The notes beneath the pieces are model-generated. The model saw only the letters and a program-made list of their open reading frames with translations, was not told the DNA's origin and did no database searches. From Chara braunii (Eukaryota > Streptophyta > Charophyceae > Charales > Characeae), in the NCBI GenBank assembly GCA_003427395.1, contig BFEA01000007.1:7366312-7400420 (forward strand): a stretch of 34,109 nucleotides of DNA, written 5' to 3'. Numbering within the stretch: position 1 is the first letter of the stretch; each line of letters begins with the position of its first letter. The position numbers and the translations under genes were made by a program. This document shows positions 1-9,633 of this stretch, in pieces.

Positions 1-42
<42 letters not shown>

Positions 43-120
43 AAGAAGAAGAAGAAGGAGAAGAAGAAGAAGAAGAAGAAGGAGAAGAAGAAGAAGAAGA
101 AGAAGAAGAAGAAGAAGATG
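1..120. repeat. Microsatellite (TC)n followed by (AGA)n
   Basis: A pure TC dinucleotide run of 40 bases is followed by about 80 bases of AGA/AGG triplets. On the minus strand this lies just past the LTR-like part of element A. The same order, LTR-like sequence and then GA and TTC runs, recurs near 30780-30830 beside the LTR of element C, so the simple repeats probably belong to this retroelement family and not to unrelated flanking DNA. Confidence 0.9.
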
Positions 121-798
121 CCGTCCTCCTCGCTGTCTCACCTGCAGGTAACTGCCGCCATGTACTAACTGCCGCCGGCGTGTCCCTCTGTGCAGGTCAC
201 TGGCATGGAGTCCAACTATGGCGCCCAGGTAAGTACCGCCTCAGCAGGTATGGCCTCCGCCTCACCTCATACCTACGCCTCTACACCTAGCGCAGTGCTG
301 TGTCGCGCTGCTCCAGCAGCGTGTGGCCCAAGAAGTGAGCTACTCAAACTGCGTGTCTGCCCTGGCCTGGCCCAGGTATAAGTAGCGCTGGGCCTTGCGG
401 GTGTGCCTCTGGTGCTAGGCCTGAACGGCCTGCCTGGGTCCCAACCGGACGTCCAGGCCCTCCCTGCTGATGCAGCAGGGATTGTCCGCTATCGGACAAA
501 AGTGGACCTGGCCCAACAGGGCCTGCCTACGTCCGTACCAGGCCAAAAACGTGGCCTTGTCTGAAAGACCAAAAGTCTGTTCGGACGAACAGCAAGTCCA
601 AAAACACGCCCGAACAGACAAAAATAGGAGAGCAACTAAATAAATAAATAAACATGAATGCTGCCTCAAATCGAATCCTGTGGCCCTAAGGCCGGGTGTG
701 GGCCTCCAGGGCGCATGTCCAAAGGGCGTGCGGCCTGGGGCCCCCCAGCAACCGTCGGCCCCCAAAATGGGGCCCGTGTGCAGGCTCATCATTTAACA
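121..798 (-). mobile_element. Element A: 3' LTR, partial (minus strand)
   Basis: Read on the minus strand, this starts with TGTTAAATGATGAGCC directly after a polypurine tract, as a 3' LTR should. The first 30 bases resemble the start of the LTR at 31530 (TGTTACATGCTGCGCC, then CTGCACACG in both). A TATA-like CTTATACC lies near 373-380 on the minus strand, a reasonable U3 promoter position. The far end of the LTR is not defined: similarity to the other LTR is patchy, and the sequence passes into the simple repeat at 1-120. The 190-381 plus-strand reading frame here is not supported as a gene. Confidence 0.65.
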
Positions 799-814
799 CC
801 CCCCCCCCTCCTTA
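799..814 (-). other. Element A: polypurine tract, second-strand primer
   Basis: On the minus strand the sequence AAGGA followed by ten G lies immediately before the TG of the LTR at 798. This is the usual position and composition of the polypurine tract that primes plus-strand DNA synthesis in LTR retrotransposons. The pol reading frame ends with TAA at 812-814, so coding sequence runs right into the tract. Confidence 0.75.
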
Positions 815-2055
815 TGAAGTCAAGCCGGGTCGAGGGAGAAGCTGACAATCCGAAGGTGGACCCTGGACGCGAGTACAACGTAGAGCCGAAGGTGCCGGCT
901 TGCCTTGTTGTTTGTGTTCGTAACGTGCGAGGACATCGGGGGCTGTAGCCTGAAGTTCCGCACAGGTCAACTAACGTTCAGCCTTATGGCTACAATAGGA
1001 AAAGTGTACTAAGTACTCCGTCGCCTTGGTGCCATAGCGCCGCTGCTAAATGATGTTGCTAACCTCTGAAAACCGTCCATGAAGGGTGGGTCTTGTGATC
1101 GTCGCCCGGGAAAGTAGTTGCGTTCCGCCGAAACAAAAAGAACCAACTTTGAACAATGAAAGACCAGGTGGACGGGCAAGCGGGCGGGCACCTGAATGAC
1201 AAATGATCCTTCGGGTGCGACACCTGCGGGTGCTACAATGTGCCACGGCCCCATCCATTCCGGAAGGAGCTTGGGAGAGAGATCTTGTTCGAGGCTGAAT
1301 TCCATGGCCGAAACCCAAACAAGGTCGCCTGCGCGGAACGGACAAGGACGACGCTGGCGATTGGCCTGAAGGCTCATGCGTTGCTATGTCTTCGACATCC
1401 GGTCCCGTGCCTTGACAAGGAGCTCTTGCATCCGTCGAATGAAGACAAGGTGGTCGTCGCTCTCAGTCGCCCGTGGGATGATGGTGTCCAATGACGATGT
1501 GACCGGCGAGCCATGCTCGAACTCAAAGGGCAACATCCCGATAGCCGGATGAATGGACGAGTAATAAGCCAACTCGATGTCCGGCAGCTGCTCAACCCAA
1601 TCCTTTTGGTTGGGACGGAAAAGTGCGAAGAAGAATCTGTGCGGTTTGATGCGCCCTCTCCGTCTGGCCCTCAGTTTGTGGGCGGTGAGTCGAACTCGGC
1701 TTGAGAGATGAGCCCCATCATTTGATGAGAGTCGACCAAAAATCGGACATGAACCGAGTGTCGCGGTCACAAACGATCTCCTTGGGGTAACCCTTGGTAC
1801 GAATCCAACCGGCAAAAAGAACCTCGGCCAACTCTGGTGCCTCGACATGATAGCGATAAGGCAAAAACATGGCGAACTTGGTGAGTCAATCGACGACCAT
1901 GAGAATCCCATCCATACCCGTCTTATGCTTGGGAAATGGCCCGGTGATGTCCATGGCAACCGATTCCCGTCGTCCTAAGGGGACCGATAATGGTCGCAAC
2001 TCGCCGAACAGACGATGATTGCGGGATTTGCAACGCCTGCAAACCTAAGATTATA
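812..2055 (-). pseudogene. Element A: Ty3/gypsy integrase with chromodomain-like tail, decayed
   Basis: This is the 3' end of a pol gene. From 2040 downward the minus strand encodes the end of the zinc-binding region (CRRCKSRNHR in the related element C), the catalytic core (VCDRDTRFMSDFW; QTEGQTERAHQ), the C-terminal domain (FRAGDLVWV, LPEWMGPW, HLVFHCSKL; about 1080-1340) and a chromodomain-like tail (RRYGTKATEYLVHF, about 880-1060) ending at TAA 812-814. The core holds two in-frame TGA codons where element C has Arg (VVD*LTKF, LIK*WG), and the tail holds a TAG where Trp is usual. At least two frameshifts separate core, C-terminal domain and tail. Upstream RT and gag are absent. It is clearly non-functional and most similar to element C of this window. 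Confidence 0.85.
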
Positions 2056-2093
2056 GGGGACCGATAATGGTCGCAACTCGCCGAACAGACGAT
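1979..2093. repeat. 38-bp direct duplication at the A/N1 junction
   Basis: The 38 bases at 1979-2016, which belong to the integrase of element A, are repeated at 2056-2093. The first copy continues for about 27 bases of further integrase sequence, then a short filler, then the second copy. Repeat N1 starts immediately after it. The arrangement looks like a templated insertion made during break repair at the junction. Confidence 0.9.
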
Positions 2094-2480
2094 AAAAGTT
2101 AGACTTGAGTTTGACTTCAAGACAAAGTTCAACTGACCCCTTAGATTTGTAGAAATTTCGGCAGCGCTTCCCGTAGAGAAAACGCTATTCCAAGATATAT
2201 ACAAAGCTAAGTTTAAAATCTAAGAATGACTTTGACTTCTCAAGGTCCAATTTTATCTAACTCCCTGAATTAGCAAAAATTTGGGCAACACTTCTTTTAG
2301 AAAAGGAGACTTTCCAGATTTTTACCAAGTCATATATAAAAGTCAGATAAGTTGAACTTTGAAAAGACAAAGTCTGACTAACTCCTTGTTTTTGTAGAAA
2401 TTTCGGCAGCGCTTCCCGTAGAGAAAGTAGGTTTTGAAATTTTATACAAGGCCAAGTATAACAAAAGATCACAAAAAATG
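2094..2480 (-). repeat. 122-bp two-type tandem array at the outer end of N1
   Basis: Three related units alternate. Type A carries TTTCGGCAGCGCTTCCCGTAG (starting at 2156 and 2401, 245 bp apart). Type B carries TTTGGGCAACACTTC (near 2280), about 122 bp from each A unit. Both types share ACTAACTCCTT/CCCTGAATTAG-type spacers. The same A-B alternation occurs in inverted orientation at the end of N3. Confidence 0.85.
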
Positions 2481-2742
2481 CAGAAATTGATCTAAGTAAA
2501 AAAAACTTAGCTTAGAAAATGCAAGAAATTGAAACTAACTCTTATGGCTCTAGCACGTGGCGAGCAACTAAAGCAACTACCTATCAACCTAAAACTCAGA
2601 CTAGGTAGTAGCCTCACTCGGTCACATGCAAGCCAAACCACAAAGGTAAGTACTCTCACCATCCCAAAATCAATCTTGTGAAATAATAGTTCGTAATCTT
2701 TCAATGATTTATGTCCTTATACCCAACTTACATAAGGCATAA
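2481..2742. repeat. N1 segment shared with N3 between tandem array and hairpins
   Basis: No gene is visible. The stretch is the reverse complement of about 18690-18900: both contain the GCACGTG-type motif beside 'GCTCTAG', the GAGTACTTACC/GGTAAGTACTC stretch and a run pairing with AACTAACTC. It links the 122-bp array to the hairpin array in both copies. Confidence 0.7.
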
Positions 2743-3462
2743 AGCTAGGCCACCCAAACTTGTGGGAACCTGCCTAGCTCAGCCAGAATATACACAGACA
2801 CAGGGCACAACAACTTTTCTCTTCTTTGGGCAGATGACTAGGCCGCCTTAGTCGCCCTGAACTGTTTAAGTATCCAAATTATATATAATTGTCTGCCCTT
2901 AGTTTTATAAGGTAGCATATGACTGAACCGATCAACTTAGTTCGAGGTCCAGCCTGCCCCTTCTTACCACAAGTTTATTCTTAATTAATACTCTCTTCAT
3001 TTATGATAAGCTACAGTCAGACCATCCAAGCTTATGGAAAAATGTCTGACTAGCCTGTTCATAAGTAATATAATATAAAATATAAACAAGTTTTACCTTC
3101 TGATTCTAGCATGTGCGTGACTTCAGACCAAACCTCCCAAACTTATGGGAACCTGTCCGGTCTGTCGCCAAAATCCTCCCTCGAAATGAAACAAAGAGGG
3201 TCAGAGTCATCCAAACTTATGGAAAAATGTTCAACCCTCCTTCAGAAACCAAATAAACATACAGAAAACCCCAAAGAAAGAAAAGGCGACCAAGCCATCC
3301 AAACTTATGGAAAAATGCTTGGTCCCAGAAAAGGCAATCATATTCAGCCCTCGCAAGTCAAAGCAACCAAACCACCCAAACTTATTAGAACCTGTCTGGT
3401 CCTTCAGGCAATCCAAAATAAACATAGCACTGGGCCCTCCAAACTTATGGAGACTCTCCCAG
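2743..3462 (-). repeat. Array of about eight stem-loops with variable stems (N1)
   Basis: Stem-loops lie at 2743-2779, 2828-2857 (core missing), 3015-3051, 3124-3164, 3196-3239, 3288-3324, 3366-3400 and 3430-3462. Outer stems differ in sequence but pair within each unit, for example AGCTAGGC/GCCTAGCT, AGTCAGAC/GTCTGACT, CAGACC/GGTCTG, GAGGGT/ACCCTC, GACCAAGC/GCTTGGTC and CTGGG/CCCAG. The shared core on the plus strand is YCCAAACTTATGGR, which forms an inner hairpin: TCCA/TGGA in four units, CCCA/TGGG in two, broken in 3366-3400. The array is inverted and colinear relative to that in N3. Whether the structure acts as RNA or as single-stranded DNA cannot be told from sequence. Confidence 0.8.
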
Positions 3463-3724
3463 CCTTTGGTTGACCCAGTCAAACTCAGACAATATAACCT
3501 TCCTCCCATCCTTCCCCCAAATGCAACCCCACAATCTGCTTTCAGTCAGACAACCAAAAACTGAAACTACATTGCACACACATTCTTTTATTTAGTCTGG
3601 GTAGTGTCCTGAAAGTCAAACTAAAAGAAATGAGGGATGCACACAGTATATTCAGTCAAAACATAGCAAGGGGTGCAGTTTAATTGGGTTTATAGAAGGA
3701 AAGCAAGGATTACCTCTCAGTTCC
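3463..3724. other. No gene seen; N1 spacer
   Basis: This pyrimidine- and A-rich stretch has short unsupported reading frames only. It corresponds in position to about 17650-17900 of N3, with weaker similarity than the blocks on either side. Confidence 0.6.
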
Positions 3725-3990
3725 CTACCTCCAGAACTCCTCTTGAGTTTCGGCAGAGCTCCCGCAATCGGTGGGTTGACTCCCCACAGAGTCTTGATGC
3801 GGTCCTACGGGTTGCAATCCCGCTTGCCACCTTCCTCTCTGAACAGGAGTAGACTTAGAGTAAGAAGGGCAGAAGTAGGGGTTTGCGACTCTCGAGGTAC
3901 AGGAGACGGACATACTCAACTCGCAGGAGAGGGCCTTGTTGCCTTGACACACCTGAGGGCCCCACAATGGCAGCCATACCATAGCAAGAA
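3725..3990 (-). repeat. Highly conserved block of N1 (pairs with 17400-17650)
   Basis: By eye roughly 80-85% of bases match the reverse complement of 17400-17650 over about 250 bp, including the stretches AAGGCCCTCTCCTGCGAG, ATTGCAACC(C/T)GTAGGACC and GAGGAGTTCTGGAGG. This is the best match between N1 and N3. Both copies happen to be open in one frame (peptides beginning AGLQPVGP and ending TQEEFWR), but nearly all differences change the amino acid, so coding constraint is not supported. Confidence 0.75.
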
Positions 3991-5690
3991 CAATCAAGAC
4001 GTAATCAAAACGCCACGACGAGGGCCGAAAAGTATGACCAACAAGCGAATAACTCCTCGCAGACGATCCTTTGAACTGCAATGGTGACCCCTCCCTTTCG
4101 CAGCTTGTTCACTCTTTCCTAGTCACGACGCCTCCGTCCTTGACGCCCCTGCGCTCTTGTCGAAGTGTGAGCGAGACGCAACATCACTAGCAAAACTCGT
4201 ATGTTCAACAACTGTGTATTGTGAAAAGCTCAGCAGGGTGCTTCAGGCACTCATGGCCTCCGACCAGCAGCGCCGCGCAATCAATGTTGCGCCCGTCCGG
4301 CCTCCGGCCTCACTCCCTTTCAGGACGGCCCACAGTCCTTTGAGTTATTGCAGACGTGCCTCAAAGTCATCCCTCTTTACGACAGAACGTGGTGAATAGA
4401 CTATGCTTTGCTACTCCTGTTTCTCATGAGCAAGGATGCAACAACAGTAGTTCACGAGACGCTTAACAATGCACAGTGCCGCTTAGCACCACCATTTGGC
4501 AGGGCAACTCAAAATCATGACTCAAAGCGTGTTGGCATAACCCCCGACCGCAGACTAATGCTCTACTAGTAAGACAGGGGAACACAACCACCACGAAGAA
4601 CCCACTAGCTGGTCATGCAACGGGTGGAGCGTGCACAGATACTGGTTGTGTAGTCCTCGCCAAACCCTGACAGCATCCAACCCACAGCTGGAGTTACACT
4701 ACTTCACTCAGCAGGATGAGCAACGCACCGGTCTGCCTGTACCCCCGCTGCTCCGCTCCTCGCTGCTCCAACCGATGAGATGAGCAGTGCTCCACCAGTA
4801 GGCGAGTATGCAGGCCCTTCGGCTTGCTCCCCCTTGCTTGCCGACCTCCTCGTTCAGTAGTCAAGCTCGCAGCCTGCTTGTAACTTCTCAGTTCAACAGT
4901 CCGTGGTATGTATAGGCCAACCGGTAAGTTCGTAGCCTTGCATCCGCTAGATTCACACAACTGCCCTGGTGCGTTTACTCAGTCGAACGCACTTACCTCA
5001 ACCTGTCCCTTGCTGCATCTGCCCGGTGAGAATGAACTCTCTGCCAAAACCTCGAATGCACATACTCGACTTCTTTTCCGCTTCTTGTTTGCCACGATCG
5101 GATCTCCTCAGCAAGAAGGCTCGGAGAGGTATTGCGCCTCTTATCAGGTAATTTCCTCATTCCCCCTTCCTTCTTCATAGCCTTTTTTCCTCCCCTTACT
5201 CCGCCATCCCTTCGGCTAGATTCGCACGTTCCTAAAGACCCAACGAAGACAAGCTGGCTACAGGCAGGGGAAGGGACCTCCTCCAGAAGGGCTTAGGAGG
5301 CACGGCGAGCAGCTTCAGGATTTCGAAGACGGGTGTGCAGACCAGCACCACCGCTTCCTTGCACAAATACACACGATCCTTCCTCCGAAAAGCGCCAAGC
5401 CTGTGAGCCACCGGGATGACAATGAGATTCGCGTTCGGCCAAGAGGACAATCACCTCCCGTCCCTTAACCATGGTGAACAGCCCGACCCGACACTCCGCA
5501 TCTCATAACGTGGTAAATGAGAAAGAACCTTCCACTTGAACGGGGGAAGATACATTCCATATTCCCCCACGCAGCGTTCACAGCCTGTAGCGGCCGAACC
5601 GGTCGCTGTCTTCACAATCTGCCGCGGCCAAAGTCTTTAGAATGCCTTAAAACCCCATCTTAGCATCTTCTCTCACCCGTTTTCATCAAG
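3991..5690. other. No gene seen; inner part of N1
   Basis: Only short, mutually inconsistent reading frames are present. On the minus strand a motif of the form CTTACC-N-TTGGCC occurs near 4917-4932. Related motifs occur in N3 at about 16592, 16738 and 17249, suggesting degenerate internal repeats shared by the copies. No RNA gene, promoter or domain could be supported. Confidence 0.5.
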
Positions 5691-6080
5691 AAATGAGTGA
5701 GATACAACTTTTTCTTCCCGACTATCCTTGTCTCCTCACCTTCCGACTCCATCGCGCAGCACTCGTTTTCATACTGACACATATTCTACTAATCTATCCT
5801 CCGATCTAACTCCACCATTCGATTCGCCCGGGGCCAAAACCCCGGGATCGCCTCTTTCCCCGCCCAAGTTCGTTCACCAATGGATGAGCTATGCCCTTTC
5901 TCCTCTCTTCCTTCTCCCTTCCGCCATAGCTCTGCGCAGCCCATTTCTATACTAACTCTCATTCTACTAATTTTCTACCCAAACTAACGTCATACTTGAA
6001 TTCGCCAGACACCAAGACCCCTACTTACCCTCTCCTCCAGCCTGTTTTCATTGAGAAACGAGCGGGATGAAAACGGGCTG
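5691..6080 (-). repeat. Tandem sub-repeat of N1, two diverged units
   Basis: Two units of roughly 170-190 bp can be followed on the minus strand. Each contains GTTTTCATC...CTCATTTCT, a GGCGAAT(T/C) motif, TTAGTAGAAT and a TATAGAAATGGGCTGCGC / TATGAAAACGAGTGCTGCGC segment. The unit near 5811-5870 holds CCCGGGGCCAAAACCCCGGG, an 8-bp inverted repeat with a short loop. N2 carries the matching pair of units at about 12910-13200. Confidence 0.6.
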
Positions 6081-7238
6081 GGCATACATCTCTCATCTCC
6101 ACCGTAGTCACACTCCCACTGTCGCCGCTTTCTTCTCATTTTGCATGTACCTCGTGCGGAATCCAGCCCAGGTTCGTCCCTTCTCTCTTGTCTTGCTCCC
6201 CTCTCTGGCACTCGACTTTCACCTTTCTGCACTCGTACCCTGGCTCCTCCCACTCACTCCTCCTCATCTCATCCACTTCCCGCTAGGCCGTGAGTTGCTC
6301 GCTACCCCAGACAGCTCGAGGAGGCGCCCAGCGACCCAGGCAGCACAGCGGTGGTCACGAAAGCCGACGTCCTCCAGGGAATGTGTAGCAGCTCAGTGAC
6401 CAAATCAGTCAGCCTCCGAAAGTAGCGCTGCAGTGTGGTACCTATGCTCGACCGTCGTGGAGGTTCCGATACTGTAGCGAGTAGGAGGCCGCCCGACCCG
6501 CTGCGACGTCTCAGTGTGGGGCCTAGGTGAAGCAAGTCCCGGTGCGAATCTTGGCGGTGGTAGCGAACCTTTCTAATTGAGAACTACGAAGGCCGAGGTG
6601 GAGAGGGTTCCATAGGCCAGCTGGGCACTCGACACGGCTGCGCAGCTCCTCATTGTGCCCTTGGGTCACGACATGCCTCTAGCCCCGATGACATGTGCCC
6701 TCGAGCCTCTCTTGCGCCAGTTAGCGGTTCGCGAACGACACACTCGTTGGAGGCCCCTGCCTTTGAGGTTTCTTCCGACTCATGGACTAATCACCTGTCG
6801 GCTCGCATGTACATTAATTTCCCTCGCCCAAATATCCCGAACATACAAGAGGTCGTAGGTCAACCCAAAGAGGTGCGCGCTCAAGGTCCTCGACCGTCGT
6901 GACGATCTCTAAATCCAGCGTCGCGTCCAAGTCAAAATGTGTCAGTGCATAAAATAATAAATAATGACAATGAATAATAAAATATTCAGAAAATTTTAAT
7001 CGTCAGAATATGATGAATCGAGGGAAAAGAACCCGTTAGCATCGTTCCCACGCTGCCCGATGGCAAAACCAAGGGGGATAGCTCAACCGGACCCTCAACT
7101 CCTCGCCCCCCCCCCCCTTCGCTCCACTCTGATATCCCGCATTGTCGCCGCTCGATCTCGATCCCTGAATCTCTCTGACGAAAGTCCGACTTTGTAACCA
7201 ATAGTGCGAGGTCCAGTGTTGAGCCTAATACTAGCGGA

Positions 7239-7256
7239 TACCTATATAAGCGGATA
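7239..7256 (-). promoter_or_regulatory. TATA-like box in the head region of N1
   Basis: The minus strand reads CCGCTTATATAGGTATCC. N3 has the matching CGCCTTATATAGATGTCC at 14278-14295, while N2 has lost this stretch by deletion. Conservation of CTTATATAG in two diverged copies suggests a Pol II core promoter. Direction and activity are inferred. Confidence 0.45.
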
Positions 7257-7594
7257 CTGCGAGACGCGCGGATCTATCGAGACGCTTCCAAGTTGCATTT
7301 TTGTCGATGCCTACCTCCGTACATACGCACAAGTCACACGCAAGCACACCAATCACGAGACATAATCTTTTTAATCCTAATTTAATCGGAAAACAAAATC
7401 TTGGCCGGCAACCAACGCCGGCTTCACAGTCACCAATAAGAAGAGAGATCACGCGTGCCTTAAGTCTGCGCGCCCACACACTCTCTACTCTAGTCCGCCA
7501 TTCAATCATTGTAAACCTCAGACACAGCTGCACCTTGTGCGGTATACCTCAACTCTAAACCAAACTTATTTCCTGTCGTTTGCAAAAACCAGGG

Positions 7595-7618
7595 CGGATA
7601 CCCTTGCAAGGGTATTCG
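7595..7618. repeat. Head palindrome of N1
   Basis: A 24-base inverted repeat, CGGATACCCTTG/CAAGGGTATTCG, with one G-T pair and centred on TTGCAA. It sits at the inner edge of N1, next to CCGACAACG. The matching palindrome of N2 at 11210-11235 has TTATAA at its centre. Confidence 0.85.
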
Positions 7619-7678
7619 CGCCGACAACGTTGACTCGATCCGCCAAGTTGGAGGGTCCGACGGATGCGGCTGCGGCAG

Positions 7679-8094
7679 TGTAACAAGCGAGAGGCAAAGG
7701 AGAGAGAGAGAGAGAGGAAGGAGAGGAGAGGGCGAGAGAGTGAGAGCACACACACACACTCATTCACTCGACTCGACTAACGGACTCGGCGGACACAGAC
7801 AAAGTAACGGAGTCACAAAGTCGAAGTCTTCAATTCTCGATGTCGGAGGGGCGAGTCACACAAAGCAAGCACAATAGCTGAAAACTGGTTGCCCGATGGT
7901 ACAGGCGACCGGTGTATATACCGGTTGGTCGTGCCGAACGGGGACCGGGTTTGCAAGGCCCTGGGCCCGAAACTACAAAACTGGGATTTGGGGAGTGGCG
8001 CCAAAATGGGGCTGTAGCAAGAAACAACGAAAAGGCTGCAGGTGGGCTTGCGGCCTGCAGACCAGGGATCGAGCCCTAGCTGGTTCGTAACACT
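7679..8094 (-). mobile_element. Element B: 3' LTR (minus strand)
   Basis: On the minus strand the sequence begins TGTTACGAACCAGCTAGGG directly after a polypurine tract and ends near CGCTTGTTACA, giving the usual TG...CA ends and a length of about 416 bases. A TATA-like GGTATATACACC lies at about 7912-7923. The 3' part contains AG and CA microsatellites (7701-7716, 7746-7758). The 3' boundary is a judgement; the LTR may run up to the N1 palindrome near 7630. No second LTR of this type is present, because the 5' half of the element is missing. Confidence 0.65.
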
Positions 8095-8112
8095 ATCCTC
8101 TCCTTGTGAAAG
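8095..8112 (-). other. Element B: polypurine tract
   Basis: The minus strand reads CACAAGGAGAGGATAG immediately before the LTR start TGTTACG at 8094. Composition and position fit the primer site for plus-strand DNA synthesis of a Ty3/gypsy element. Confidence 0.7.
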
Positions 8113-8194
8113 GCAATGTCCCGGTTGCCAAAGTCCTAGTGAAAAATTGTGAAGGATGGGATGGGGCTGATCACTGGTCAGAAAAAGGAGAAGG

Positions 8195-8485
8195 GGAGTA
8201 ATGCAAGTAATAGGGTAATCCAACTGATGTTCTACAAGGGTGAAGGTATCAATGTTCAGGTAACAGGGTAGTAGGGGTTTTGCAAGGTTGCAGTAACAGG
8301 TAACAGGTAACAGGGTAATACTAATGATGTTCTACAGGGATAAGGGTAACAATGTTCAAGTAATAAGGTAATCCTATTGAGGTTGTGCAAGGGTGAGGGT
8401 AGCGATGTTCAAGTATCATGGTAATCCTATTGAGGTTCTACAAGTAACAGGGTAGTCCTATTGATGTTCTACAAGGTTATAGGTG
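8195..8485. repeat. About 53-bp tandem repeat in the 3' UTR of element B
   Basis: Imperfect units carry GAT/GAGGTT(C/G)T(A/G)CAAGGGT, GATGTTCAAGTA and GGTAATCCTATTGA. Anchors at 8326, 8379, 8432 and 8463 are 53, 53 and 31 bp apart, and the first interval (8226 to 8326) is 100 bp with an inserted CAGGTAACAGGTAA run. The array lies between the polypurine tract and the pol gene of element B. Confidence 0.75.
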
Positions 8486-9179
8486 GTCAGGTTTGGGGAA
8501 AAGAAAAAGAAGAATTGTTTGTTCAATGCTCAAGGGCTGGGGTGCCTGAGGGTGTCTGGGAAAACAAAGTCGCAGGTCTGTAACAAAGTGTCAAATGTGA
8601 AAAATGTCTTGAGAAAGGTCTTCGGAGGTCTTAATCAGATCCATGATAGGTGAGAGAACCGGTCTTCAGCGGTTGCAACAGGTAGTTGTCGAATGTCCAG
8701 ACTGCAGGAAAGCGAAGTAGGAGTACCAGTGTCCACGGTCCAAGTGTTGGAGCGCGTCCGGCTCATGAACTGCAAGGAGGTCTGATCCGGTAACAAGGAA
8801 ATCGCAGACTGATGCAAAAGTCCAGATCGCATGTCGCTGCTCCAGTAAGTCCGCGAGTCTAGATGCTGGCCAAGGAAACAGCATGGTGGCCAAATCAGCT
8901 GAATTATCTTCATGATCATGAGGCAGCAGGCGATCGTCCTCATGCACTTGCCATTAGATCCTTTATCGTCGGCGTCACGCAGGTCCACAACCATTGGTCA
9001 AGAGAGACAGAGAGTGTGCTACAAGACAGATAGGAAGGGCTAGGCTGAGGCAAGGGCGGATCAGACAGCGAGAGATCAAGATCAAGGGTAGGGGTTAGGC
9101 TGAGTTCAGGGGTGGTGTGTGTAGAGTAGGTATGTACAAGTCCAGGCATAGGCAAGTAGATAGCTATGAGACAGGGTGG
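8486..9179 (-). other. Element B: 3' untranslated region, no gene seen
   Basis: This lies between the chromodomain and the tandem repeat of element B. Several short frames exist on both strands, but none shows a recognisable domain or a protein-like run beyond chance. The pol frame ends with TAG at about 9164-9166 just upstream, so this is best read as 3' UTR. Confidence 0.5.
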
Positions 9180-9633
9180 GTACGGTCATAGGCACGAACG
9201 AGTTTCATGGTGTTCTTTTGATTTGCAAGGGGTTCCCATGTTGATTCTTCGTCAAGGTATCCTGTCCATTTTACTTTGTATTCTGTGATAGGCTCGAGGT
9301 AGTTGGATACTTGAGTTGTTCTACAGCCGAGATTGATTTCACAGAGAATTCAGGACCGGTGGGAAGCATGATAGGTGCTGGACGAGGATGAGAACGATCA
9401 GAGAACAAAGGAGGTGATTCGTGGAATTCTTTCAAGTATTCTACATGGAACACGAGATGGATGCGGTTCATGTCAACCGGGAGTTGGAGCTTGTAGTTTA
9501 CAACAGATGTTTTTTCAATGATGGGGAAAGGACAAAGCCACTTGTTCGAGAGTTTCTTGGACAAGCCTTGTTCGGGATCAAAGCGTTTGGCGGAGAGCCA
9601 GACTTTTGTCCTCAACATGGAAAGTGACGTCAC
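9164..9633 (-). pseudogene. Element B: integrase C-terminal domain and chromodomain
   Basis: The minus strand encodes the SH3-like C-terminal integrase domain (VWLSAKRF, LSKKLSNKWL, IHLVFHVEYLK; about 9400-9600). After a frameshift near 9310-9340 comes a chromodomain (EYKVKWTGYLDEESTWEP, about 9235-9290, then LVRAYDRTHP). In chromoviruses this domain guides integration toward particular chromatin marks. Compared with the expected G-D-K-VWLS start, an extra A in an AAAA run near 9595 shifts the frame from the upstream integrase. The domain order identifies element B as a chromovirus of the Ty3/gypsy group. Confidence 0.85.

Larger units (their letters stand above)
2094..7630 (-). mobile_element. 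N1: inverted copy of a giant non-coding repeat
   Basis: Read on the minus strand from 7630 to 2094, this stretch follows, in order, the same sequence blocks as N3 (14229-19530, plus strand); its head also matches N2 (11199-13260). Matching blocks include the head palindrome (7595-7618), the 'GATCGAGGACCTTGAG'-type region near 6870-6890, the CCCGGGG-rich block near 5825-5845, the conserved block 3725-3990, the hairpin array 2743-3462, the 2490-2720 segment and the 122-bp array. No protein domain is recognisable. Short reading frames are scattered and not conserved between copies. Its class is unknown: it could be a large non-autonomous retrotransposon, a big terminal-repeat transposon or a complex satellite. 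Confidence 0.75.

Noticed and set aside
8290-8320. An I-SceI-like homing endonuclease site (TAACAGGGTAAT)
   Set aside because: Only 12 of 18 bases match, and they arise from the local CAGGTAA repeat.
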